DNA of 30,339 nucleotides. It comes from CALHVX01 sp051027215 (GTDB taxonomy: Bacteria; Pseudomonadota; Gammaproteobacteria; Pseudomonadales; Azotimanducaceae). Position 1 is the stretch's first letter. Every line of letters starts with the position of its first letter. The notes below the pieces were generated by a model. That model had not been told where the DNA came from. It did no database searches and worked only from the letters and a program-made list of their open reading frames with translations. The DNA lies in NCBI GenBank assembly GCA_051027215.1, contig JBPCXR010000197.1:1-30339 (forward strand), written 5' to 3'. Shown here in pieces: positions 1 through 7,333 of this stretch. Both the position numbers and the translations under genes were made by a program.

Positions 1-1
1 C

Positions 2-571
2 GATCCTGCGGTGGTCAAAGTGGCTCGGAATTACTTCCACTATCAACCCAGCGATCACACCGAGCTGGTAGTGCAAGACGCGCGAGTGTTCACGAAACGC
101 GAGATCCAGCGTATTGCAGCGGGGGCGCCGCAATACGACCTGGTCATGCTCGATGCTTTCAACGGTGACTACATCCCAGAGCATTTGCTGACTCGGGAAT
201 ACCTAGAAGAGACTCGCGCTATCATGGCGCCAGGCGGGGTATTGGCCGCCAACACTTTCGCAATCAGCCGGTTATATGACCATGAATCAACGACTTACGA
301 GTCAGTATTCGGAGCGTTTCTAAACTATAGGCTGACCCAGACAGGCAACAGAGTGATCTTGGCGATCAACGAACAAGAGACTGCTCCGCTGGCCACAGCG
401 ATGCAGTTAGAAGCTGCAGCAGTACAGCTGGACCCTCTGCTGGGGCCCTATGAGATCGAGCTGCTGCCAGAGATACCCGACATTCTCAGCGACCCGGACT
501 GGGATTCGACCGCACGGGTTCTAACCGATCAATACTCTCCTGCGAACATCTTGAGCAGCCGCCGACGCTAA
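2..571 (+). CDS. Spermidine synthase-like protein, C-terminal part (5' truncated)
   Basis: The reading frame is open to the window edge, starting with residues DPAVVKVARNYF, so this is the C-terminal ~189 residues of a larger protein. The opening motif (acidic residue then PxVxxxAxxYF), the following DARVF and the stretch VMLDAFNGDYIPEHLLT match the Rossmann methyltransferase fold of spermidine/spermine synthases. There, these segments bind decarboxylated SAM or 5'-methylthioadenosine. The usual glycine-rich SAM loop would lie upstream of the window. Such proteins are often either true polyamine synthases or spermidine-synthase-like domains fused to membrane or MFS segments, and the visible part cannot tell which. 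The downstream neighbour is convergent, with 22 bp between stops and no clear terminator. Family assignment is firm; substrate is not. Confidence 0.82.
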   Translation, partial: DPAVVKVARNYFHYQPSDHTELVVQDARVFTKREIQRIAAGAPQYDLVMLDAFNGDYIPEHLLTREYLEETRAIMAPGGVLAANTFAISRLYDHESTTYESVFGAFLNYRLTQTGNRVILAINEQETAPLATAMQLEAAAVQLDPLLGPYEIELLPEIPDILSDPDWDSTARVLTDQYSPANILSSRRR

Positions 572-593
572 GCTGGGAGCCAAAGCCCCGTAG

Positions 594-2138
594 CTACTTG
601 GCCACTTGTTTGGCCGCTTGCCAATATTCGTCTTTGAGCAGCCGCTTATAGAGCTTGCCAGTGGGGTGACGAGGCAGCTCGGCACGAAAGTCTATGGAAC
701 GAGGGCACTTCACATGGCTCAACCGGTCTCGGCAATAGTCCATGAGCTCTGCTTCAAGCAAGGGACCGGCAATAACGCCCTCTCGGGGCTGAACCACTGC
801 TTTGACTTCCTCACCGAAATCCGGGTTCGGTACGCCAAATACAGCGACATCGATGACCGAATCGTGAGTGATCAAAACGTTCTCCGCCTCTTGGGGATAA
901 ATGTTGACGCCCCCAGAGATAATCATGAAGTGCTTGCGATCGGTTAGATACAGGTAGCCGTCTACATCCAAATAGCCGACGTCCCCCAGCGTGGTCCAAC
1001 CGCGCTCATGAGTCGACTGTTGGGTTTTCTCGGGATCGTCGTGGTACTCGAACTCGCCACCGCCGGCAAAGTAGACGGTTCCGGATTCTCCCTGAGGAAG
1101 TTCCTCGCCTTGGTCGTCACAAATGTGCAGCTCACAATTTAATGGGCGCCCCACGGATCCTTTGTGCGCTAGCCACTCTTCGGAGTTCAACTGCACAAAG
1201 CCGTTGCCCTCAGTGCCCGCGTAGTATTCGTACAACACGGGTCCCCACCAATCGATCATCGCCTCCTTCACCGGCACCGGGCACGGTGCAGCAGCATGGA
1301 TCGCACATTGCAAAGAGCTGACGTCGTACTGACTGCGGGTGGCCTCTGCTAGCTTCAACATGCGCACGAACATTGTCGGCACCCACTGGCTATGAGTGAC
1401 GCGGTACTGCTCAATCGTCCGCAGCGCCTCCTCGGCGTCAAAATGCTCCATGACGACCACAGATATGCCATGGCGAAGAGCAGCCATGGTGAAGGTCAGT
1501 GGCGCAGCGTGGTAAAGGGGCGCTGGGGTTAGATACAAGCTGTCCTCACCCATACCGTACAAAGCCGCAAACAGATTTGGTTGATCCTCGGCGCCATAGT
1601 CGTGCTCCGGCAAAGGCTTTTTGACCCCTTTCGGGTATCCGGTGGTGCCTGATGAGTAAAGCATTTGCGCCCCTTCCGACGGATCGGCAATGGGCGTGCT
1701 CGGCTGCTCTGCTAGGACTGCTTCGAAGGCCTCAAAGCCAGGGCTGGCACCATCGAGCATGTACCAGTGCTGTACTTGGGTTGGTGCCTCAAGCAGCGGC
1801 TGCACCACCGCCTGCCGAGCCGCCGAGGTAATGAACACGCGGGCGTTACAGTTGGCCACGATGTAGGTCACTTCCTCAGCTTGGAGGCGCCAGCTGATTG
1901 CCGTGTAGTACAAGCCTGCACGCTGAGCAGCCCAACAAATCTGCAGAAAGCGCGGATGGTTTTCCAGCAAAATGGCGACATGATCGCCGCGCTGCAAACC
2001 CAGCGCTCGAAACAGATGGGCGGCCTGATTCGCCACCTGTTCCAATTCAGCGAAGCTCACGCTCTCGCCGCTGGCTGCCATCACATAGGCGGTCTTGTCT
2101 GGGGTAACTTCGGCAACGATTCCGGGGTGCAAGCTCAA
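594..2138 (-). CDS. AMP-dependent acyl-CoA synthetase/ligase (FadD-like)
   Basis: This 514-residue ANL-superfamily enzyme would activate a carboxylic acid with ATP to an acyl-adenylate and then transfer it to CoA. Visible motifs are the P-loop YSSGTTGYPK (161-170), the A5 motif YYAGTEG (305-311), the GD aspartate at 386, the hinge region TDRKHFMIISGGVNIYP (399-415) and the C-terminal catalytic lysine in PTGKLYKR (about 495). Length is normal for medium/long-chain or bile-acid-type CoA ligases. The acid substrate cannot be read from sequence. Its ATG overlaps the msrB stop by four bases (ATGA), so the two are probably co-transcribed and translationally coupled. There is no obvious functional link to methionine sulfoxide repair. 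Confidence 0.93.
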   Translation of the reverse strand: MSLHPGIVAEVTPDKTAYVMAASGESVSFAELEQVANQAAHLFRALGLQRGDHVAILLENHPRFLQICWAAQRAGLYYTAISWRLQAEEVTYIVANCNARVFITSAARQAVVQPLLEAPTQVQHWYMLDGASPGFEAFEAVLAEQPSTPIADPSEGAQMLYSSGTTGYPKGVKKPLPEHDYGAEDQPNLFAALYGMGEDSLYLTPAPLYHAAPLTFTMAALRHGISVVVMEHFDAEEALRTIEQYRVTHSQWVPTMFVRMLKLAEATRSQYDVSSLQCAIHAAAPCPVPVKEAMIDWWGPVLYEYYAGTEGNGFVQLNSEEWLAHKGSVGRPLNCELHICDDQGEELPQGESGTVYFAGGGEFEYHDDPEKTQQSTHERGWTTLGDVGYLDVDGYLYLTDRKHFMIISGGVNIYPQEAENVLITHDSVIDVAVFGVPNPDFGEEVKAVVQPREGVIAGPLLEAELMDYCRDRLSHVKCPRSIDFRAELPRHPTGKLYKRLLKDEYWQAAKQVAK

Positions 2139-2548
2139 CCCTCCTCTGTTTCAAGTTTGAGCGACGCAGAGTTCATACAAAAGCGTAGCCCTGTGGGCGC
2201 TGGACCATCTGGAAACACGTGACCCAAATGAGCATCGCAATCGCTGCACAACACTTCGATGCGGCGCATGCCAAGACTGTCGTCCTCGGTAGTAGCAACC
2301 GCCGATTCTGCGATGGGCTCGTAAAAACTCGGCCAACCGGAGCCGGAGTCGTACTTCGTCTTCGACGTGAACAGGGCTTGGCCGCAGCAGCGACAATGGT
2401 AAACACCAGGAGTTTTAGTGTCCCAATACTCGCCGGTAAATGCTTGCTCGGTGCCACCACAGCGGGCTACTTGATATTCCTGCTCAGTTAGCTCAGCTCG
2501 CCATTTTGCCTCGCTTTCGCTCGCCTCAGTGTCGTGACGTTCTGCCAT
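2135..2548 (-). CDS. msrB: Peptide-methionine (R)-S-oxide reductase MsrB
   Basis: At 137 residues this is a standard-length MsrB, which reduces the R epimer of methionine sulfoxide in proteins. The zinc-binding pairs are C52/C55 (YHCRCCG) and C101/C104 (CSDCDAHLGH). The catalytic cysteine is C124 in RFCMNSAS. The GWPSF signature is present at 71-75. The residue before it, often a resolving Cys (SGCGWPSF in the E. coli enzyme as I recall it), is Ser here (SGSGWPSF). Recycling would therefore have to use another Cys or direct attack by thioredoxin, as in other MsrBs lacking that residue. It heads a two-gene unit with the acyl-CoA ligase, and its upstream region carries the 14-bp tandem repeats. 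Confidence 0.96.
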   Translation of the reverse strand: MAERHDTEASESEAKWRAELTEQEYQVARCGGTEQAFTGEYWDTKTPGVYHCRCCGQALFTSKTKYDSGSGWPSFYEPIAESAVATTEDDSLGMRRIEVLCSDCDAHLGHVFPDGPAPTGLRFCMNSASLKLETEEG

Positions 2549-2569
2549 ATGCTTGCTCCTGTTACCCTC

Positions 2570-2639
2570 GTATCGAAGGTGTGGTGTCGAAGATTTGGTG
2601 TCGAAGGTTTGGTTTCTAAGGCGCTGTATCGAACGTTTG
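2570..2639. repeat. Five tandem 14-bp repeats
   Basis: Five contiguous 14-bp units lie at 2570-2583, 2584-2597, 2598-2611, 2612-2625 and 2626-2639. The best consensus is GTGTCGAAGGTTTG. Units 1, 2, 3 and 5 differ from it at one to three positions, while unit 4 (GTTTCTAAGGCGCT) is degenerate. The array starts about 20 bp upstream of the msrB ATG, so it lies in the msrB 5' leader or promoter region. It could be a slippage-prone minisatellite or an iterated protein-binding site. It is not CRISPR, because there are no spacers. Confidence 0.85.
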
Positions 2640-2644
2640 GCCTA

Positions 2645-2669
2645 CGATTGTGCAATTGCAGCACAATCG
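2645..2669. promoter_or_regulatory. Perfect 9-bp inverted repeat, possible operator
   Basis: CGATTGTGC at 2645-2653 and GCACAATCG at 2661-2669 are exact reverse complements separated by seven bases. There is no T tract on either side, so a rho-independent terminator is unlikely. The position between divergent promoters and next to the 14-bp array suits a dimeric regulator site. No particular regulator is recognised. Confidence 0.45.
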
Positions 2670-2844
2670 CCGGACTTTTGCTGCTCCGTTCGTATACAGA
2701 CCCGCTTAGATCTACTATAACCCTTCCGTAGTACCAATCTGCCCTGTCTATGACTGGAATTGCAGACAAATGGCGCTACATTGAACTCAATGTCAAACCC
2801 AATCGAATCGACGCAAGTCGAGTGCACATAACCGGATCATCAGC

Positions 2845-4134
2845 ATGTCTTCCGCTAAGCCCACATCGCCACGCCCTACTCTCGCCACCGCGACGCCGGT
2901 GGCCGCGGCGGCGGTACCCATGCGCTTTGGTCGATCCTCTAAGCTGGATGATGTTTGTTACGACATTCGCGGACCCGTGCTGAGCGAGGCCCATAGCCTG
3001 GAAGAAGAAGGTCATCGGGTGCTCAAGCTGAATGTCGGCAACCCCGCGCCTTTCGGGTTTGAGACGCCGGAAGAAATCGTCAGGGATGTGATTCACAACC
3101 TGCCGAATTCGACCGGCTACTGCGATTCGAAGGGTCTGTATTCAGCGCGCAAGGCAGTTATGCAGTATACCCAGCAATTGGGTATCGAAGGTGTGGACGT
3201 TGACGATGTTTACATCGGTAACGGTGTTTCGGAGTTGGTGATGATGAGCCTGCAGGGGCTGCTCGAACTCAATGACGAAGTACTGATTCCGGCGCCTGAC
3301 TTTCCGCTATGGAGTGCTGCAACCAGCCTTTGTGGAGGCCGACCGGTGCACTACAGATGCGATGAAGGTGCTGACTGGTTTCCTGATCTCGACGACATTC
3401 GAGGCAAGATAACTCCGCGCACAAAAGCCTTAGTCGTGATCAACCCAAACAATCCTACAGGTGCAGTTTATAGCCGCGAAATTCTGGTTGAGCTGGCCGA
3501 GATCGCGCGCCAGCACGGGCTGTTGCTATTTGCCGATGAGATCTACGACAAGATCATCTACGACGATGCTGAGTACGTGCCAATGGCGACGTTGTATCCT
3601 GATGGTTTGGTGGTGACCTTCAACGGGCTATCAAAGGCTTATCGCGCAGCAGGGTTTCGCACAGCGTGGATGATCGTCAGTGGCGATAAGCGTTTGGGCG
3701 CGGAATACATTGAAGGACTCAACATTCTTTCCACGTTGCGTCTGTGCGCCAACGTACCTACCCAGCATGGCATTCAGACCGCGCTGGGTGGCTATCAGAG
3801 CATTAACGATCTGGTTGCTCCAGGCGGCCGGCTCTACGAGCAGCGCAACAGAGCGCACGAGCTGTTGAATCAGATTCCTGGGGTTAGTTGTACCTTGCCT
3901 GCTGGTGCGCTGTACATGTTTCCAAAGCTCGATATTGCGCGTTTCAACATTCGAGATGACGAGCAGTTTGTGCTGGACCTGTTACGGCAGGAGAAGGTGC
4001 TGATGGTGCATGGTCGCGGTTTCAGCTGGCCGGAGCCGGACCATTTCCGCATTGTGTTCTTGCCTCATGTCGAAGATTTGGAGCAGGGAATTGGCGCACT
4101 TGAGCGGTTTCTGTCCACCTACCGACAAAGTTAG
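2845..4134 (+). CDS. alaA: Alanine (glutamate-pyruvate) aminotransferase, AlaA type
   Basis: This class I/II PLP aminotransferase makes L-alanine by transamination of pyruvate with glutamate. The region from SSKLDDVCYDIRGPVL onward parallels E. coli AlaA closely, including LNVGNPAPFGF, GYCDSKGLYSARK, INPNNPTGAVYS, ADEIYDKIIYDD and the PLP-binding lysine in FNGLSKAYR (K264). The stretch ALGGYQSIND and the C-terminal PDHFRIVFLPH also match. The ATG at 2845 gives 429 residues, including about 25 Ala/Pro/Thr-rich residues absent from the E. coli protein. An in-frame ATG at 2920 would start MRFGRSSKLDD and give the usual ~405 residues. Neither has a strong Shine-Dalgarno site, so the start is uncertain. 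It is followed 29 bp later by a small unknown gene, probably in the same transcript. Confidence 0.93.
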   Translation: MSSAKPTSPRPTLATATPVAAAAVPMRFGRSSKLDDVCYDIRGPVLSEAHSLEEEGHRVLKLNVGNPAPFGFETPEEIVRDVIHNLPNSTGYCDSKGLYSARKAVMQYTQQLGIEGVDVDDVYIGNGVSELVMMSLQGLLELNDEVLIPAPDFPLWSAATSLCGGRPVHYRCDEGADWFPDLDDIRGKITPRTKALVVINPNNPTGAVYSREILVELAEIARQHGLLLFADEIYDKIIYDDAEYVPMATLYPDGLVVTFNGLSKAYRAAGFRTAWMIVSGDKRLGAEYIEGLNILSTLRLCANVPTQHGIQTALGGYQSINDLVAPGGRLYEQRNRAHELLNQIPGVSCTLPAGALYMFPKLDIARFNIRDDEQFVLDLLRQEKVLMVHGRGFSWPEPDHFRIVFLPHVEDLEQGIGALERFLSTYRQS

Positions 4135-4163
4135 CAGGACATTCTGCAGACGGAGAGATCGGT

Positions 4164-4619
4164 TTGGCTGACATCAACATCGATGACTTTTATCGGGACA
4201 GCGCGCTGACCTTGCTGCGCCTGTATAGCTCCTTTCCGCGACCAGCAACGGTGTTTGTCGAAGACATCTCCGGCCTGGAAGAAACCGACGAATTCGGTAT
4301 GCACTCGAAGCGCCACTTGGCATGTTTTGCGACACTCATCTGGCTCGGCGACGAGGGTTACCTGCGCTTTGAGGGGCCGATAAAACAGGAAGCCATCGAT
4401 CAGGCGGTATTGACCGCGCGCGCACTGCTGCTGCTCAACCGCCAGCCCTTGCACCTGGAACCCATCGATGTGACGGCGCAACCAGAGAGTTTGCGCAGCG
4501 AGCGCCAGACCAATCTGCATCGGCTTAGAGAAGCGCTGAAAAGTAAGAGCTCCAGTCGTATTCGGCGCGCCATGTTGGACCTCATGAGCCAAATGCCTGG
4601 GTCTGCTAGCGCGGACTAA
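4164..4619 (+). CDS. Uncharacterised protein downstream of alaA
   Basis: This 151-residue protein is not one I recognise. A TTG start is chosen because GGAGAG lies seven bases upstream (4151-4156) and no ATG or GTG precedes the plausible N-terminus. It is soluble-looking, without a signal peptide or transmembrane segment. The N-terminal half (residues 1-75) alternates helix and strand-like hydrophobics, with FATLIWLGDEGYLRFEG standing out as a possible beta-hairpin. The second half is helical and Leu/Arg-rich and ends in a short basic tail. The small size and position, 29 bp after alaA, suggest co-transcription. Nothing visible suggests catalysis. Confidence 0.7.
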   Translation: MADINIDDFYRDSALTLLRLYSSFPRPATVFVEDISGLEETDEFGMHSKRHLACFATLIWLGDEGYLRFEGPIKQEAIDQAVLTARALLLLNRQPLHLEPIDVTAQPESLRSERQTNLHRLREALKSKSSSRIRRAMLDLMSQMPGSASAD

Positions 4620-4620
4620 A

Positions 4621-4645
4621 GGGCTGGCAATTTAGGCCACAGCCC
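4621..4645. terminator. Weak hairpin between convergent genes
   Basis: GGGCTG (4621-4626) can pair with CAGCCC (4640-4645), with an inner GC/GC extension, in the 34-bp gap between the convergent unknown gene and the ATP-NAD kinase-family gene. There is no T run on either strand, so it is not a classical rho-independent terminator. It may only mark the end of both transcripts. Confidence 0.25.
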
Positions 4646-4653
4646 CAGAGCGA

Positions 4654-5811
4654 CTATCCGTGGGTAGCGATTCGATACCACAGCTCGTCATCGTAGCCCA
4701 CAACGACTCTATGTAACCCGGACAGCACGCGATTGAACGCTGGATCATCTGTGTCGACTAGCAATGGGCGACCTTGTAGCCCGGTCAATTTGCTGCGGCT
4801 ACTAATGATGAGGATTGCCTCCCTGGGTATCTCACGCAGCCATTCGGCAACAAATTGCTGATTACCACGCCCAAACAAAAAGCCTTGGCCACGAGTAAAG
4901 CTGACTACCAGTGCGGTTGGATTTTGCGCATTGCGCGCTAGCCACTGGGCATCGACATCGGTGCCGCTCTGTCGACCGTCGTCCCAAACGTCAACGCCCA
5001 AAAGCGTTGGCTGCATACCTAACGCCTCCTTAACTCGTGCACAGCTACTGCCAGGTCCCAGTACCACCTGGCCGCTCAATTGTTCCTGTAGCCAAGCGAC
5101 GATTTCTTCCAAGACCAACGACTCGTTTTCTCGACCGCCTTCTTTGGTGTGCTGCAGGAAACTCCCAGATTCAGGAATGCGCATTTCACCGTAGGTGCGG
5201 GTTTGCAGTTCGCCCTTGAGCCGCATAGCCTCGTCGAGATCTGTCACCGGCGCCATGCGCGCACTAACAATTCCACCGGTTGCCAGCCCACGGACCACCG
5301 CTGCCGCAGACTCCGGTGTTGTCGCAAACACACCGGAGTGCATCTTCACCCCCGCGGGCACGCCGAGGACCAAGACCTCGCTACCGAGTACATCGAATAG
5401 GTCCCGCGCGGTGCCATCACCACCAACGAACACTAGCAAGTCGATGCCAGCTGCGGCTAATGCTCTAGCTGCGTTTTGAGTATCCGCAGCGCTGCTAGGT
5501 ACGGAGGGCTGGCCCAGCACGGTTAATCCTTCGGGTCCGAAAGAGCGCTGCGCTCGCGCGAAGGCATCCGCGCCCATTTCACCACCCCACCCAAACCAGC
5601 ATAGCTCGGCGGCAGATTCGGGAAGCGCTGTTAGATAGCAGGTCTGCAGGAAGCGAATCGCGCGCGCCTGGCCTCTGGCCTGCCCGCCTTTGGCGCGCGC
5701 GAGGGCCTGAATTTCCGCCCCATCGCTACCCTTTAGTCCAACTGCGCCGCCCAGCCCAGCGACTGGATTAATCAGCAGGCCAACGCGTAGCTCGTCCCGC
5801 GTGTTCTTCAC
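4654..5811 (-). CDS. ATP-NAD kinase-family protein (COG3199-like)
   Basis: This 385-residue protein resembles the ATP-NAD/AcoX kinase group, which is larger than and distinct from the housekeeping NAD kinase. Visible are an N-terminal INPVAGLGG (14-22), the nucleotide-binding GGDGTARD (130-137) and GVPAGVKMHSGVFA (150-163), which are characteristic of the family. The predicted reaction is phosphorylation of NAD or a related small molecule, but substrate specificity in this branch is poorly established. The GTG start overlaps the epmC stop as GTGA, so translation is probably coupled to epmC. It is the last gene of the tusA-GGCT-epmC unit. Confidence 0.85.
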   Translation of the reverse strand: MKNTRDELRVGLLINPVAGLGGAVGLKGSDGAEIQALARAKGGQARGQARAIRFLQTCYLTALPESAAELCWFGWGGEMGADAFARAQRSFGPEGLTVLGQPSVPSSAADTQNAARALAAAGIDLLVFVGGDGTARDLFDVLGSEVLVLGVPAGVKMHSGVFATTPESAAAVVRGLATGGIVSARMAPVTDLDEAMRLKGELQTRTYGEMRIPESGSFLQHTKEGGRENESLVLEEIVAWLQEQLSGQVVLGPGSSCARVKEALGMQPTLLGVDVWDDGRQSGTDVDAQWLARNAQNPTALVVSFTRGQGFLFGRGNQQFVAEWLREIPREAILIISSRSKLTGLQGRPLLVDTDDPAFNRVLSGLHRVVVGYDDELWYRIATHG

Positions 5812-6356
5812 GCCATACCAACGTGATTCGCGCGGCGCAGCGCCTGTAGGAATTGACCGCCCCGTGGTGGTAGGCCCGCGCGAATGAAATTTAGCTCGGC
5901 ACTTGCTACCGCAGCCTCGAAGCCCGGGCGCAAAGCCATGAATCGATCTTCAAGATCATCGAAGCTGCAACGAAACGGCAACCCTACTGCGCGGCAAAAT
6001 AGGCTCTCCAATGCTTGAGGCCGCACTTCGAAGCCGAGAAACTCAACCTGTGCGCACAGCGAGCGCGGTGCGGCTGCATAGCTGAATCCAAAGTCCGGGA
6101 GCTGAAGCCGTCGCTTTCCGGCCAAGCACCAGTGGCTGATCTCATGTAATGCGCTGGCCGGAAAATCTTGGCGGTACCTTAGGCAAGCAATACCGTTGGC
6201 GTCCGCGGGTTGATACAGGGGTTCATCTGCGCCACCGAGACAGCGGGTCTGGTAGTGCTGGTAGAAGCACTGCTCGAATAGCGTCGCCAAACGTTGATCC
6301 AAAGTCGGGTTGCTCAGGCAATGGTGGAGCTGCGATGACTGCTCCGTAATCATCAT
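5808..6356 (-). CDS. epmC: Elongation factor P hydroxylase EpmC (YfcM)
   Basis: EpmC hydroxylates the beta-lysyl-modified lysine of elongation factor P. The sequence shows DEPLYQPAD (44-52), the metal-ligand motif HEISHWCLAGKRR (71-83), FEVRPQALESLFC (109-121) and a C-terminal region parallel to E. coli YfcM. An upstream in-frame start at 6503 would add 49 residues that overlap the preceding gene and look unlike the family. The ATG at 6356 overlaps the upstream stop as ATGA and gives 182 residues, the length I recall for YfcM, so it is preferred. The partner enzymes EpmA and EpmB and EF-P itself are not in the window. Confidence 0.92.
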   Translation of the reverse strand: MMITEQSSQLHHCLSNPTLDQRLATLFEQCFYQHYQTRCLGGADEPLYQPADANGIACLRYRQDFPASALHEISHWCLAGKRRLQLPDFGFSYAAAPRSLCAQVEFLGFEVRPQALESLFCRAVGLPFRCSFDDLEDRFMALRPGFEAAVASAELNFIRAGLPPRGGQFLQALRRANHVGMA

Positions 6357-6808
6357 TCGATCAGGCAGCTGGTCGCTCGGAGTGCCTTGCAGTAATCGGT
6401 GCTTAAGAAGTGCGATCCTGCTAGCAAATGCCCGAGGTAGTCCGCAGTGGGCTTTAGCCCGGTGCGGCGACGTGCAGGATTGGCGAAATAAGTCCATGCC
6501 CATTGCGCCCTACCCTGCACCCAAACCTGCACGGCATCTCTGCCATAGTTGATAGGTGCGCGCTCGAAAGGGTCCATCTTGAATATCTCTTCGATATGGC
6601 CTAGTTCGTAGAACACACCCTGAACCTCAGCGCCTGGCATGCGCACGATGTTGGCATGACCAGCGCCGATTCGTTCCGGGCCAATTTTGTCGAACACAAG
6701 CGCGTGCTCAGGCAACCTTGCACCATTGGCAGACAGCACTAGTAAACCTCGTTGCTGCATCCTCTGCGGATTCATGTTGGAGCCGTAGGCAAAATATCCG
6801 TTCAGCAC
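6353..6808 (-). CDS. Gamma-glutamylcyclotransferase-like (AIG2/GGCT) protein
   Basis: This 151-residue protein begins with the fold signature YFAYGSNM (5-12). It has a candidate catalytic glutamate at about E82 in MDPFERAP, where GGCT-family enzymes place their general acid/base. Known members release 5-oxoproline from gamma-glutamyl compounds, but many bacterial AIG2-like proteins have unknown substrates. The gene starts three bases after the tusA stop and overlaps epmC by four bases, so it sits inside a tight operon. The C-terminal 40 residues are unremarkable. Family call is strong; precise activity is not assigned. Confidence 0.87.
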   Translation of the reverse strand: MLNGYFAYGSNMNPQRMQQRGLLVLSANGARLPEHALVFDKIGPERIGAGHANIVRMPGAEVQGVFYELGHIEEIFKMDPFERAPINYGRDAVQVWVQGRAQWAWTYFANPARRRTGLKPTADYLGHLLAGSHFLSTDYCKALRATSCLIE

Positions 6809-6811
6809 GAT

Positions 6812-7051
6812 TTAGGCCTTCTGGATCCAGAATTCGTAATCATTCTCATCCGCATTTTCCGCGAGCATAGAGTGGCCGAGAAAGCGACAAAAATTGTGCA
6901 GATCCCTGACCGTGGAGGGGTCGGTAGCCTGAACATACAATACCTGACCGGAAGACAACCGACGGACGGCATGGCGTACCATCATCAAGGGTTCTGGACA
7001 GGTCAAGCCGCGAGCATCGAGGCGTTGATCTGGGGCGGGATTGGGCGGCAT
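6812..7051 (-). CDS. tusA: TusA-family sulfurtransferase
   Basis: This 79-residue protein has the TusA/SirA signature LDARGLTCPEPLM (11-23), with C18 as the sulfur-carrying cysteine and the conserved CPxP. The rest matches a two-layer alpha/beta sandwich (VLYVQATDPSTVRDL). TusA takes persulfide sulfur from a cysteine desulfurase for tRNA 2-thiolation and other sulfur transfers. Some TusA-like proteins instead serve selenium or respiratory sulfur metabolism, and the neighbours give no sign of that. It is the first gene of the minus-strand unit tusA-GGCT-epmC-ATP-NAD kinase. No strong Shine-Dalgarno site is visible. Confidence 0.9.
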   Translation of the reverse strand: MPPNPAPDQRLDARGLTCPEPLMMVRHAVRRLSSGQVLYVQATDPSTVRDLHNFCRFLGHSMLAENADENDYEFWIQKA

Positions 7052-7333
7052 TTAAGGCTCTACGGTTGGCAGGCTTTATGGTAGCCAAAATCCGCCGTTC
7101 ACGCTGGGATCCTAACGTCCGCTTCACCGCCTTGACTTGCAAACTGGTGCCTTACACACTCGAACTTGAACCGATTTTCATGGTCCAACCTATACGCCAG
7201 CTACCTGATCGGTTGCCTGTTTGTGGTCACCCGTTGTGATCGCTCCGTGGTGGCGACGACCGGCAGGCAATAACCCGCAGCTTTAACGGATGTGATGACC
7301 GGAAAAATTGACCGGAATTCGAAGAGTAATTTG
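7052..7333. other. Divergent intergenic region upstream of tusA and the envelope cluster
   Basis: About 280 bp lie between tusA and the first gene of the envelope cluster, so promoters for both are expected here. A possible plus-strand promoter is TTGAAC (7166-7171) with TATACG (7191-7196), but the 19-bp spacer is long and the match weak. A 9-bp direct repeat TGACCGGAA occurs at 7296-7304 and 7309-7317, just upstream of the preferred start. I see no RNA gene or convincing small protein. Confidence 0.4.

Larger units (their letters stand above)
2549..2844. other. Divergent intergenic region between msrB and alaA
   Basis: About 296 bp separate the divergent msrB and alaA starts. The msrB-proximal third holds five tandem 14-bp units, followed by a perfect inverted repeat (both listed separately). 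The alaA-proximal part is more AT-rich and contains TACTAT at 2713-2718, a possible -10 element for alaA, but without a convincing -35. Short open frames across it are not supported by codon pattern or recognisable protein sequence. Promoters for both directions must lie here if the genes are not read from elsewhere. Confidence 0.6.

Noticed and set aside
2570..2639. CRISPR-like array
   Set aside because: Units are contiguous, 14 bp and without unique spacers; no cas gene is near.
6357..6503. N-terminal extension of EpmC
   Set aside because: It would overlap the upstream cyclotransferase-like gene and add 49 residues absent from the family; the ATGA-overlapping ATG at 6356 gives the normal length.
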